NCBI GenBank assembly: GCA_000242235.1 | Contig: JH590863.1 | Coordinates: 517,311-581,310, forward strand | DNA length: 64,000 bases | From: Stomatobaculum longum | GTDB lineage: Bacteria > Bacillota > Clostridia > Lachnospirales > Lachnospiraceae | Direction: 5' to 3' | Shown here: positions 27,018 to 36,096 of the stretch, piece by piece | How the letters are laid out: each line of letters begins with the position of its first letter | Position numbering within the stretch: position 1 is the stretch's first letter | Made by a program: the position numbers and the translations under genes | The notes under the pieces: model-generated | Seen by the model: only the letters and a program-made list of their open reading frames with translations | Databases searched by the model: none | What the model was told of the DNA's origin: nothing

Positions 27018-29352
27018 AGTGCAATACGGTTATGAGAACCGCGTAAAGGGCGGCCGGAACATGCCGGTCACTTTGACCATAGACAACCGGGACGGGGCTG
27101 CAATGGAGGGCAGTGTCGAGTTTTTGTTTCGCCAGGCAGACGGCGAACGCTATGCCTATGCGTATCCGCTGCAGCTCACGGCAGGCGAAAATAAGCAGAG
27201 TTCTTACATTGTGCCGCTCAGTGCGGGAGCGGACGCGTTCTGGGTGCGCCTTAAGAATGAGGCGGGAGAAATCACCGAGGTACAGCAACTGGACCTCACG
27301 CAGAACAGCGGAGACTCCGAACTCTTTGTCGGCCTTCTCTCGGACACGCCGGAACTGCTCTCTTACCTGAACGGCGTCTCGGTGAATTACGGGCAGATGA
27401 AGACGCGGACCTTCACGCTCTCGGCGAGCAACTTTCCGGAGGACAGGCGGCAGCTCGACTCATTCGATCTCATCGTCATCAGCAACTATCAGGTCTCGAA
27501 ACTCAGCGTGCGGCAGGTGCGGGCACTGATGCAGTGGATGCGAAACGGCGGCGTGCTGCTCTTTGGGACGGGCGAGCGCGTCAATGACACGCTCGGGATG
27601 TTCGCGCCGGAGTTTCTCGACGATATGTACGATCAGCCGGAGAAGCGCGATTTGCCGCTCGCCGCAACCGACGGGCTGACAGTGCAGACACCCGGCACGG
27701 AAAATGAGGCCGAGGCACCTGCCTCTCTGCCCTATGTGCACATCAATCTGCACGGCGGCAGCGTGATCTTCTCGGCCGGTGACAACCCGCTGATTACAGC
27801 CGCAAATAAAGGGAGTGGCACGCTTGCCGTCGCTTCAATCGATCTGACGGCACTCCGCGACTATGCGTCCGCGCATACGCTCTACACCGATCAGCTGCTC
27901 ACGCGCGTGCTGGGCAGCGCCAGACTGGAGCGCCTCGCCTCAGAGTCCTATGTCACGCGCTACGGCGACGACTGGTCGGCCGAGACCCTTGTGGATAACG
28001 GCAGCGCGCATCTTTTGCCGAATCTCCTTGGTTACGGTGCCGTCCTCTTTCTCTATCTCCTGCTGATGGGGCCTGCACTCTACTATGCGCTGCGCCATCG
28101 GAAGGCAGAGAGACTGTATCGCCGGGCGGCGGTTTCGGTGAGCCTTACCTTTGCGGCGCTGCTCTGGCTGATGACGGGCAGAACGCGGTTTCGCACTAGC
28201 TTTTACAGCTATGCGAGCATCCAGGAGGTCGGCTCGGACATGCTGTCGGAGACGGTCTATCTGAACTTAAGAAATCCGCGACATAAGAGTTATCACCTCG
28301 CACTCGAACCGGGAAGCGAGATTGTGCCGCTCGCGTCCACGCGTAAGGCGGTCGGCAAGACCGCTCTGACGGGGCGGGAGGAAGCGGAACTCACCATTAC
28401 CGAGCGCGGCGATGCTCGGGAAGTGTCGGTCAAAAATCCGCCGGCCTTCAGCGAAAAATTATTCCGGCTCGAGAAGAGTATCCCGAATGAGGAGGCGCTC
28501 GGCTTTCAGGGAGAGCTGTCTCTCTTCGGCGACAAAGTCAGCGGCACAGTCACAAACCGCTATCCTTATGCCGTGAGCGATGCTTTCCTGCTGTTTTACG
28601 GAAAGGTGGTCGCGCTCGGACACATGGACGCAAACGAGACGGTGGATGTCTCGGAGCGAACGGTATATAACATTCCGATCAACAACAAGCAGACGGTCGC
28701 AGCCTTTTTAACCGGCGTCTATGACGGCGGCAAAACGGAGGCAGAACGCCTTCGCGCGATGGAGCGGGCGGGCTTTCTCTCGTTTTACCTCTCAGAGACA
28801 GCGGGCAACTATACGCCGGACGCGCGCGTTGTCGCTTTCTCGGCGGAGGAAAATGCCGGAAAGGCGGTGGAGACTAAGGGCCTCCGGCACTTTGGCATGA
28901 ATCTGTTGACGACGGTTTTGACTGTCGAGGCAAGAGAGGGCAATCTCATCAGTCGCTCGGCGCTGATGCGTTCGCCGGAAGTGCTGAGCGGCGATTACAT
29001 TGCCTCAACCAATTCCTTCTACCGGGGCGATCCCGTCGTGTTGAGCTATAAACTCGGCAAAAATTTCCGCACAGAGGAGCTGCTTTTAGAGGTGCCGGAT
29101 GCGATGTTTGAGAGCAACGACCAGGGCGTCGGCGCGGCGGAGTTCCGCGGCGTAATTTCTTTTTACAATTACCGGACCGGCAACTTTGATGACATTGCAT
29201 CGGGCAAGACACACTTCACGGCAGAGGAGCTCGCGCCGTATTTTGCGCTCGACCATACCCTCACGGTGCGCTATGCCGAGGAGAAGAGCGAAAATTCGGA
29301 GCGGCTCGACATTGCGCTGCCCTGGCTCACGGTCATAGGGGAGGACACATAA
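26998..29352 (+). CDS. Unknown two-TM protein of a TCS/ABC cluster, apparently lacking a signal peptide
   Basis: 784 residues, no named family recognised. A beta-rich N-terminal domain starts at once (TIEVQYGYENRVKGG, MPVTLTIDNRDG), followed by a class-I-glutamine-amidotransferase-like region (SFDLIVISNYQVSKLS, MQWMRNGGVLLFGTGE, about 155-200). Two adjacent helices lie at about 343-367 and 377-392, then a large beta-rich C-terminal part. Such domains are normally exported, yet no signal peptide is seen at TTG 26998 or ATG 27004, and none exists in the frame upstream. It sits directly before an ABC ATPase, sharing a TAATG junction, so it likely works with that exporter. Confidence 0.7.
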   Translation: MPMRTIEVQYGYENRVKGGRNMPVTLTIDNRDGAAMEGSVEFLFRQADGERYAYAYPLQLTAGENKQSSYIVPLSAGADAFWVRLKNEAGEITEVQQLDLTQNSGDSELFVGLLSDTPELLSYLNGVSVNYGQMKTRTFTLSASNFPEDRRQLDSFDLIVISNYQVSKLSVRQVRALMQWMRNGGVLLFGTGERVNDTLGMFAPEFLDDMYDQPEKRDLPLAATDGLTVQTPGTENEAEAPASLPYVHINLHGGSVIFSAGDNPLITAANKGSGTLAVASIDLTALRDYASAHTLYTDQLLTRVLGSARLERLASESYVTRYGDDWSAETLVDNGSAHLLPNLLGYGAVLFLYLLLMGPALYYALRHRKAERLYRRAAVSVSLTFAALLWLMTGRTRFRTSFYSYASIQEVGSDMLSETVYLNLRNPRHKSYHLALEPGSEIVPLASTRKAVGKTALTGREEAELTITERGDAREVSVKNPPAFSEKLFRLEKSIPNEEALGFQGELSLFGDKVSGTVTNRYPYAVSDAFLLFYGKVVALGHMDANETVDVSERTVYNIPINNKQTVAAFLTGVYDGGKTEAERLRAMERAGFLSFYLSETAGNYTPDARVVAFSAEENAGKAVETKGLRHFGMNLLTTVLTVEAREGNLISRSALMRSPEVLSGDYIASTNSFYRGDPVVLSYKLGKNFRTEELLLEVPDAMFESNDQGVGAAEFRGVISFYNYRTGNFDDIASGKTHFTAEELAPYFALDHTLTVRYAEEKSENSERLDIALPWLTVIGEDT

Positions 29353-30314
29353 TGCTCGTATTTTCTGATGTCCGGAAGTCTTACCGGAATCTGGAGGTGC
29401 TGAAGGGGCTCACGCTTTCGGTGCCGCGGGGGTCTCTCTTCGGGCTCATGGGGCAGAACGGCGCCGGTAAGACGACACTGCTCCGCATTGCGGCCGGGCT
29501 TCTCGCGCTGGATTCGGGGGAACTTCTGGTGGGCGGCATTGACGTGCGCCGCGACCCGGCGCGCGCAAAGCGGCTCATCGGTTTTGTGCCGGACGGCTTC
29601 GGCGCCTATGACAATATGTCGGTGGCCGAGTACATGAGTTTTTTTGCGAGCTGTTTCGGACTGTACGGCCGGAGCGCGCGACTTAGGACGGAAGATCTCC
29701 TGCAGCGCGTCGGTCTCTCGGCGCGGCAGGACAGTCTGGTCACCGAGCTCTCGAAGGGTATGCAGCAGCGACTCTCGCTGGCACGCGCCCTGATTCACGA
29801 TCCGGAACTCCTGGTGCTCGACGAGCCGACTAACGGGCTGGACCCGGGCAGCCGCTTTTCGCTCCGCGAACTGCTCGGAGAGCTCTCGGAGAGCGGAAAG
29901 ACCATTCTTTTAAGCTCTCATGTGCTCTCGGAGCTCTCGGAAATCTGTACCGACATTGCGGTACTCGACAAGGGGCGGGTGCGCGCGACCGGCGAGGTAC
30001 AGGAGATTCTGCGGCAGATTGCGAACTCCAACCCGCTGCGGGTCGCTGTGTTGAACGGCGAGAAAACAGCGCTCCGGATGTTCCGCACAAATCCCTGCGT
30101 CCGCGCCGTGATGCAGGAGGGAAAACAGTTTCATCTGGAATTTATCGGGAGTCCGGAGGACGAGGCCTCGCTCTTACAGCAGCTCATCGATGCCGAAGTG
30201 CCGGTCAAGAGCTTTGTGCGGGAGCCGGGTACCCTGGAGTCCTTTTTCCTGAACATGACAGTCGGCCGAGAAGAGAGGATTATCGTACATGATGAAGATG
30301 AATCCGATATGTGA
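29352..30314 (+). CDS. ABC transporter ATP-binding protein
   Basis: 320 residues. Walker A GQNGAGKTT near residue 37, Q-loop region GFVPDGFGAYDNMSVAEY, signature LSKGMQQRLSLARALIHDP (LSKGM variant of LSGGQ) and Walker B LLVLDEPTNGLD, H-loop SSHVLSEL. A C-terminal extension of about 90 residues follows, common in Nat/Ccm-type export ATPases. ATG overlaps the previous stop. Partner permease is the next gene. Confidence 0.93.
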   Translation: MLVFSDVRKSYRNLEVLKGLTLSVPRGSLFGLMGQNGAGKTTLLRIAAGLLALDSGELLVGGIDVRRDPARAKRLIGFVPDGFGAYDNMSVAEYMSFFASCFGLYGRSARLRTEDLLQRVGLSARQDSLVTELSKGMQQRLSLARALIHDPELLVLDEPTNGLDPGSRFSLRELLGELSESGKTILLSSHVLSELSEICTDIAVLDKGRVRATGEVQEILRQIANSNPLRVAVLNGEKTALRMFRTNPCVRAVMQEGKQFHLEFIGSPEDEASLLQQLIDAEVPVKSFVREPGTLESFFLNMTVGREERIIVHDEDESDM

Positions 30315-31143
30315 GAGAGCTGCCCGCGCGGCCGCCAGGACCCCGCGCTTCAGCGCCGCACTGTTCGGCGGCAACGCGTTGCTCGCCGCACTGGCGCTCT
30401 TTATGCTGGGACTGGTGTTTCAGCGCGCCGGTGAGACTGGTGAACTGCGCTATGCGGAAATGCTCCGCATCTTCCACACGCTGGTCTGGGCGGAACTCAT
30501 CCTGGCCGCGCTCCTGGTGCCGGCACGGGCGGCCGGCACCGTGAGCGGCGAGAGAGAACAGCGGACGCTGGATCTTTTGCTCGGGACTGCCCTGTCGCCG
30601 CGGCGCATCATCCTCGGGAACCTGTTGCAGAATCTCGTGAGCGCCGGCATTTTTGCGCTCTCGGGACTGCCGGTACTGCTCACGGCGCTGCTGTTCGGCG
30701 GTGTTTCCCTCGCGGATGTGGCACTGCTCTTTCTCGGCATCTTATTCTCGGTGGCGCTCTCGGGAAGTCTCGGGCTCTTTTTCTCGGCGACGAACCGCAC
30801 GACCGCGGTCGCGATTGTCGAGACCTATGCGGCGGAAGCATTGCTCTTTCTGGCGCCCTTCGGCATTCTCCTGCTCACGAAGAGTTTCGGCAGCGCGGAA
30901 ACCGCGGTTTCCTGGCTGATTCTCTTTTCCCCGGTCAGTCTGATGGAGAATCTTCTGTTTCACGCGACAGGGCTGCACGATTTCGCGGCACTCGCCGAGA
31001 ATCCGCTCTTACAGCAAGGTTTAATCCCGGCGGCACTCCTCGAATTCCTGTTGATGGCACTGCTCTTACTCGCAGCGGTGCGCGCCATCTCGCCGCGCCG
31101 CAGAAAACGTAAGTTTACAACGGAACAGAATTTGATAAAATGA
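30289..31143 (+). CDS. ABC-2 type transporter permease
   Basis: 284 residues with six hydrophobic helices and the ABC-2 feature GTVSGEREQRTLDLLLGTALSPRRIILGNLL (coupling region, split here only by description; residues about 83-113). Starts inside the ATPase gene (26-base overlap; in-frame ATGs at 30289, 30292 and 30298). Substrate unknown; with the upstream protein and two sensor systems, a cell-envelope or peptide role is plausible. Confidence 0.88.
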   Translation: MMKMNPICERAARAAARTPRFSAALFGGNALLAALALFMLGLVFQRAGETGELRYAEMLRIFHTLVWAELILAALLVPARAAGTVSGEREQRTLDLLLGTALSPRRIILGNLLQNLVSAGIFALSGLPVLLTALLFGGVSLADVALLFLGILFSVALSGSLGLFFSATNRTTAVAIVETYAAEALLFLAPFGILLLTKSFGSAETAVSWLILFSPVSLMENLLFHATGLHDFAALAENPLLQQGLIPAALLEFLLMALLLLAAVRAISPRRRKRKFTTEQNLIK

Positions 31144-31193
31144 ATAGGTATTTGTAACCGAAAGCAAAGGCATAACAATACAGGAGGTGTGAT

Positions 31194-32441
31194 ATGGGTC
31201 TTATCAAAGCAGCAGTCTCCGCAATCGGCAGCGGTCTTGCGGATCAGTGGCTTGAGTTCCTCGAAGCGGACGAGATGGGAGAAGGTACCGTTTTTACCGG
31301 TGCCAAGGCGGTTCGCCCGGGCAAAGGCTCCAACACGAAGGGCAGTGCGGATTATGTGAGCAACGGAAGCCGCATTGTCGTCCAGAAGAACCAGTTCATG
31401 ATGCTGGTGGACGGCGGAAAGATTGTCGACTACACGGCGGAAGAGGGCTACTATACCGTCAACAACTCGAGTGCCCCCTCACTTTTCAACGGACAGTTCG
31501 GTGAGTCGCTCGGCGATGCGTTTAATCGTATCAAGTTCGGCGGTGTGCCGTCCGGCAAGCAGCAGGTGTTCTTCATCAACCTCCAGGAGATCAAGGGAAA
31601 TCGCTTCGGCACACCGACGCCGATGAACTACTTTGATACCTTCTACAACGCGGAGCTCTTTCTCCGTGCGCACGGTCACTACTCGATTCGCATTACGAAT
31701 CCGTTGCAGTTCTACGCGGAGGTCATTCCGCGCGACGCGACGCACCTGCAGTTCTCGGAGGTTGCGGAGCAGTATCTTGCGGAGTTCCTGCAGGCCTTCC
31801 AGATTTCGGTCAACAAGCTCTCCGCGGAGGGCGAGCGCATCTCCTTCATTCAGTCGAAGATTAAGGACAGACTGAATGCAGAGGTCGATGCCGAGCTCGA
31901 TGAGAAATGGGGTCCCCGCGGTTTTGAGCTGGTCGAGATCGGTGTCGACGGTCTCTCCTATGACGACCAGTCGCAGGAGCTCATCAACATGCGGAACCAG
32001 GGTGCCATGCTCTCCGACGCGACGATTCGAGAGGGCTTCGTGCAGGGGCAGATTGCACAGGGCATTCGCTCCGCGGGCGAGAATCCGAACGGCGGCGCTG
32101 TCGGCATGATGGGTGTCGGCATGGGCATGAACGCCGGCATGGGCTTCATGGGGCAGGCGAGCAATACCAACTACCAGCAGATGCAGATGCAGCAGCAGGC
32201 GCAGCAACAGGCGCAAGCCCAGGCGCAGGCACAGGCTGCTGCACAGGCACAGCAGATGCAGGCGGCTTCGCAGGTTGCGGCCGGCGGCTGGAAGTGCCCG
32301 AGCTGCGGCGCGGACAATACCGGCAAGTTCTGTACCGAGTGCGGCGCAAAGCGCCCGGAGAGCAGCGCCTGGAAGTGCCCGAACTGCGGCGCGGAGAACA
32401 GCGGTAAGTTCTGCACGGAATGCGGCAATCCGCGCCCGTAA
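31194..32441 (+). CDS. ydjI: SPFH-domain protein with two zinc ribbons (YdjI-like)
   Basis: 415 residues: SPFH/virion-core-like domain (about 1-290), a Gly/Met-rich stretch, a Gln/Ala linker (about 323-362) and two C-terminal zinc ribbons, each CPxCGAxNxGKFCTECG (about 368-390 and 397-415). In Bacillus the homologue YdjI helps recruit a PspA protein to stressed membrane. Strong site AGGAGGTGTGAT before ATG. First of three consecutive genes resembling ydjI-ydjG-ydjH. Confidence 0.85.
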   Translation: MGLIKAAVSAIGSGLADQWLEFLEADEMGEGTVFTGAKAVRPGKGSNTKGSADYVSNGSRIVVQKNQFMMLVDGGKIVDYTAEEGYYTVNNSSAPSLFNGQFGESLGDAFNRIKFGGVPSGKQQVFFINLQEIKGNRFGTPTPMNYFDTFYNAELFLRAHGHYSIRITNPLQFYAEVIPRDATHLQFSEVAEQYLAEFLQAFQISVNKLSAEGERISFIQSKIKDRLNAEVDAELDEKWGPRGFELVEIGVDGLSYDDQSQELINMRNQGAMLSDATIREGFVQGQIAQGIRSAGENPNGGAVGMMGVGMGMNAGMGFMGQASNTNYQQMQMQQQAQQQAQAQAQAQAAAQAQQMQAASQVAAGGWKCPSCGADNTGKFCTECGAKRPESSAWKCPNCGAENSGKFCTECGNPRP

Positions 32442-32456
32442 GGACTGAGGCAGATC

Positions 32457-33527
32457 ATGGCAGGAAGCATATCCTATAAGTGCCCGAACTGCGGGGGCGA
32501 GCTCGTCTATGCCCCCGAAAAGGGCGGCTTTCATTGTCCGTATTGCAGCTCGGATTTTACGGAAGAGAAGATCAAGGCGCTCTATGAGCAGCGGGAGGAG
32601 ACAGAGGCCGCAAAGGGGCAGGCAGCCGAGGAAAAGGCAGCCGCGCGCGATGAGCTGGTTCAGTACAACTGCCCGAACTGCGGCGCTGTGATTGTGACAG
32701 AAGAGAGCACGGCGGCGACATTTTGCTATTACTGCCACAACCCGGTGGTTTTGGTCGGACGCCTCTCCGGTGCGGAGCAGCCGCAGTATGTGCTGCCCTT
32801 TGCGATTGACCGGAAGAAGGCGCTTGATATTTTCGGTGCCTGGATTAAAAAGAAAAAATTTGTGCCGCGCGCCTTCTACGATGAGAAGCAGATTGAGAAA
32901 TTCACGGGGGTCTACTTCCCCTATCTGCTCTATAGCTGTGAGGCGCATTCGAACCTCGAAGGCGTAGGCACGCGCGTGGAACATCACGAGCGCGGCGATA
33001 TCGAGGAAATTGTGACCAGCAAGTATCAGATCAATCGGCACGGCGATTTGCCGGTGAAGATGGTCGCGCGAAATGCCCTGAAAAAGGCAAACCGCGTGCT
33101 GGCCGAGAGCGTGCAGCCGTTTGCGACCGAGAATCTGAAGCCGTTTGCGCCGAGCTATCTATCCGGTTTCGTTGCGGAGCGGCGGGACATGGAGAGCGAC
33201 GCGATTCAGACGGAGACCCGCGAGGAGGTGTCGCGCTACGCGCTTGCGAGCCTTAGGAATTCGGTCTCGATGTACCAGGGACTTCCGGTCGACGCCGGGA
33301 ATGTAAGCCTTGACCACGAGAAGCTCGAGTACGCGCTGATGCCGGTCTGGACCATGACCTATCGCGAGCCCGGCTCCTCCAAACTCTACTATTTCTCGCT
33401 GAACGGGCAAAGCGGCAAGGTGGTCGGCGAGCTGCCGGTGGACAACGGCAAGTTGTTCCGCTATTTTCTGACAATTTTCATACCGCTGTTTATCGCGCTG
33501 CTCGCGCTGATGTACTTTATTTCGTGA
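32457..33527 (+). CDS. ydjG: Zinc-ribbon membrane protein (YdjG-like)
   Basis: 356 residues. Two N-terminal zinc ribbons (CPNCGGELVY...CPYC at about 9-30 and CPNCGAVIV...CYYC at about 72-94), a central soluble domain and one C-terminal membrane helix (about 336-355). Matches the TFIIB-zinc-finger YdjG type that forms a membrane complex with YdjH and YdjI. Starts 15 bases after the SPFH gene. Confidence 0.78.
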   Translation: MAGSISYKCPNCGGELVYAPEKGGFHCPYCSSDFTEEKIKALYEQREETEAAKGQAAEEKAAARDELVQYNCPNCGAVIVTEESTAATFCYYCHNPVVLVGRLSGAEQPQYVLPFAIDRKKALDIFGAWIKKKKFVPRAFYDEKQIEKFTGVYFPYLLYSCEAHSNLEGVGTRVEHHERGDIEEIVTSKYQINRHGDLPVKMVARNALKKANRVLAESVQPFATENLKPFAPSYLSGFVAERRDMESDAIQTETREEVSRYALASLRNSVSMYQGLPVDAGNVSLDHEKLEYALMPVWTMTYREPGSSKLYYFSLNGQSGKVVGELPVDNGKLFRYFLTIFIPLFIALLALMYFIS

Positions 33528-33536
33528 GGAGGCGGC

Positions 33537-34412
33537 ATGAGAGAAAAAACCATACGACATATTTCGGTCGGCGTCCTGTTCGCCTGGCTGTTTCTGTTTT
33601 TCGCGCTTCTTGCCCCGGCAAGGGCTTATGCGGCCGAGACGCGTGTCTTTGACCAGGCGAACCTTTTCAGCGCAGCGGAAAAGCAGGAACTTGAGCGGCA
33701 GATTGCGACGGAACGGGAAAAAATGAAGCTGGATCTCGTGGTCGTGACCACGAATCAGGCGGGAGGCAAGAGCGCCGAGGCCTATGCGGACGATTTTTAC
33801 GATCAGGGCGGCTACGGCTACGGCGCAAAGAAATCCGGCGTCCTGTATCTCATCGATATGGACAACCGCCGCATTCATGTCAGTACGGCGGGCGGCGGCA
33901 TTCAGCTTCTCTCGGACAGTGAAATCGAGAAGCTGCTGGATCTCGGCACGCCGGGCGTCAAGTCGGGCAACTATGCGGAAAGTGCGTCCCGGGTGCTCTC
34001 CGGCATTCAGGACTCCTATCGCAGAGCGCAGCGGAAGGGCTGGGCGTATGACGCCGAGAGCGGTGTCTGGACCAAAAAGAAACACCTGTCGCCGCTCGCG
34101 GCGCTGGGATCTCTTGCGGCCTCTTTAGTCGCGGCGCTCGGCGCAGTGACCGGTGTCAAGCGGAACTATAAGATGCAGGACGGAGAAGCGCGCCGCGCCT
34201 CGACTGTCGCGGGCATCATCGCGGCAAGCGGCGCTGCCTTCGATTTCGGCGAACTCAGCGACCGGTTGCTTGACCGAAACCGTGTTGAGCGGCGCATACG
34301 CCGCAGCAGCGGCGGCTCCGGCGGCGGCCGCAGCAGCGGACCGCACGGCAGCAGCTCCACACACACGAGTTCGGGCGGCAGCTCGCACGGCGGCGGCGGC
34401 AGAAGTTTTTAA
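33537..34412 (+). CDS. ydjH: TPM-domain membrane protein with Gly/Ser/His-rich tail (YdjH-like)
   Basis: 291 residues. Signal/anchor helix (about 12-33, ending in ARAYA), TPM domain (about 35-160, VFDQANLFSAAEKQELE, YAKKSGVLYLID-like core), a second helix (about 183-200) and a low-complexity Ser/Gly/His C-terminus from about 255. GAGGAGGC precedes the ATG. Completes the ydjI-G-H-like set; the expected PspA gene (ydjF) is not adjacent. Confidence 0.8.
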   Translation: MREKTIRHISVGVLFAWLFLFFALLAPARAYAAETRVFDQANLFSAAEKQELERQIATEREKMKLDLVVVTTNQAGGKSAEAYADDFYDQGGYGYGAKKSGVLYLIDMDNRRIHVSTAGGGIQLLSDSEIEKLLDLGTPGVKSGNYAESASRVLSGIQDSYRRAQRKGWAYDAESGVWTKKKHLSPLAALGSLAASLVAALGAVTGVKRNYKMQDGEARRASTVAGIIAASGAAFDFGELSDRLLDRNRVERRIRRSSGGSGGGRSSGPHGSSSTHTSSGGSSHGGGGRSF

Positions 34413-34453
34413 ACGGCTATACGCGTATCTTTGGAAAGTAAGGAGACAGAAGA

Positions 34454-35944
34454 ATGAGTGAATTGCTTTATAACAGCACGCGGGGCGGCGAGACCGGCTG
34501 CACAGCGTCACAGGCAGTGCTGAAAGGACTCGCAAAGGACGGCGGACTCTTTATGCCCGACCGGATCCCGGCGTTTGATTTTGCGCTCTCGGCGTTAAAG
34601 GATGCCTCGTATCAGGAGGTTGCCTATCGCGTGATGCGTCTTCTGCTCACCGACTATACCGAGGAAGAACTCCGCGCCTGCATTCGGGGCGCCTACGACG
34701 AGAAGTTCGACACGCCGGAAATTGCGCCGCTGACCTTCGCGGACGACGCCTACTACCTTGAACTCTTCCACGGAAAGACCATTGCGTTCAAGGATATGGC
34801 GCTTTCGATTCTGCCCTATCTCATGACTACGGCAGCGAAAAAGAACGGCGTCACGAACAAGATTGAGATTCTGACCGCGACGAGCGGCGACACCGGCAAG
34901 GCCGCGATGGCGGGCTTTGCGGATGTCCCGGGCACCGGCATTGTGGTCTTCTATCCGAAGGGCGGTGTGAGCCGCTTCCAGGAACTCCAGATGCTCACGC
35001 AGAAGGGCGATAACACAGCGGTTGTGAGCATCGAGGGCAACTTTGACGATGCGCAGACCGCGGTCAAGCAGATTTTCGGCGACCGCGCGTTTGAGGCAGA
35101 GCTCGCGGCAAAGCGGGTGCAGCTCTCCAGCGCGAATTCGATTAACATCGGCCGCCTGGTGCCGCAGATTGTCTACTATGTCCACGCGTATCTCGAGCTC
35201 CTGAAGGAGGAAAAGATTGCCGAGGGCGAAAGCATCAATGTCTGCGTGCCGACCGGCAACTTCGGCAACATCCTTGCGGCTTACTTTGCAAAGCGCATGG
35301 GGCTGCCGATTGACAAGCTGATCTGCGCGTCGAACGACAACAAGGTGCTCTTTGACTTCTTTGAGACCGGTGTCTACGACAAGAACCGCGAGTTTATTTT
35401 GACAACTTCTCCGTCCATGGACATCCTCGTCTCGAGCAATCTGGAGCGTCTTCTCTACTTAAGCGCAGGCTGCGATGCGACAAAGACCCGCGAACTTATG
35501 GAAGCTCTCAAGACGAGCGGAAAATATGCGGTGACCGAGGAAATGCGAAAGGCGACCCGTGATTTTGTGGGTGGCTATGCGACGCAGGAAGAAGTCGCGG
35601 CGCGCATTCGTTCGCTCTATGAAAAGACCGGTTATGTGATCGACACACACACGGCAGTGGCCTCCAAGGTCTATGAGGACTACCGGAAAAAGAGCGGCGA
35701 CAAGACGCCGACCGTCATTGCGAGCACGGCAAGCCCGTTTAAGTTCTCCCGGGCTGTCATGGAAGCCATCGCGGGCGATGTGAGCAAGCTCGATGACTTT
35801 GCGGTACTCGAACTGCTCCGCGACAAAGCAGGGGTTCCGTTCCCGCCGGCGGTCGAAGAAATACGGCATGCGGAGATCCGACACAACCGGAGCTGCAAGC
35901 CGGCTGAAATGGAATCAATGGTTCGGTCTATCTTATTCGAGTAA
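34454..35944 (+). CDS. thrC: Threonine synthase
   Basis: 496 residues, the long type. Converts O-phosphohomoserine to threonine. N-terminal YNSTRGG, PLP-lysine segment HGKTIAFKDMALSILP (Lys near 113), phosphate-binding TATSGDTGKAAMAGF and NSINIGRLVPQIVYYVHAY. AGTAAGGAGACAGAAGA before ATG. The homoserine dehydrogenase gene is 8 kb downstream in a separate operon; no T-box or other leader is visible. Confidence 0.95.
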   Translation: MSELLYNSTRGGETGCTASQAVLKGLAKDGGLFMPDRIPAFDFALSALKDASYQEVAYRVMRLLLTDYTEEELRACIRGAYDEKFDTPEIAPLTFADDAYYLELFHGKTIAFKDMALSILPYLMTTAAKKNGVTNKIEILTATSGDTGKAAMAGFADVPGTGIVVFYPKGGVSRFQELQMLTQKGDNTAVVSIEGNFDDAQTAVKQIFGDRAFEAELAAKRVQLSSANSINIGRLVPQIVYYVHAYLELLKEEKIAEGESINVCVPTGNFGNILAAYFAKRMGLPIDKLICASNDNKVLFDFFETGVYDKNREFILTTSPSMDILVSSNLERLLYLSAGCDATKTRELMEALKTSGKYAVTEEMRKATRDFVGGYATQEEVAARIRSLYEKTGYVIDTHTAVASKVYEDYRKKSGDKTPTVIASTASPFKFSRAVMEAIAGDVSKLDDFAVLELLRDKAGVPFPPAVEEIRHAEIRHNRSCKPAEMESMVRSILFE

Positions 35945-35977
35945 GTGATAGCGATATATTCATAAAATGAATTGCGA

Positions 35978-36014
35978 AAGGGGCACCGTTGAATTGACAA
36001 CGGTGCCCTTTTTC
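35978..36014 (+). terminator. Rho-independent terminator after thrC
   Basis: AAGGGGCACCGTTG and CAACGGTGCCCTT around AATTGA, ending in TTTTTC. Confidence 0.92.
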
Positions 36015-36035
36015 TTTACAATGTTGAAAACCACT

Positions 36036-36052
36036 TACCTAGTAATTAGGTA
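36036..36052. promoter_or_regulatory. Candidate operator upstream of the CooS-like gene
   Basis: A perfect inverted repeat TACCTA-GTAAT-TAGGTA, between the thrC terminator and the gene start 44 bases further on. It resembles a dimeric-regulator site. No clear -35/-10 pair could be assigned, so the promoter is uncertain. Confidence 0.4.
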
Positions 36053-36096
36053 TGTAGTTAGGGTTTCAGGGCTTTGCCCTTGGAAGTGAGGACAGG

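Noticed and set aside
36015..36096. Nickel/cobalt riboswitch before the CooS-like gene
   Set aside because: The interval is only 82 bases and lacks the conserved G-rich junctions expected of NiCo RNAs.
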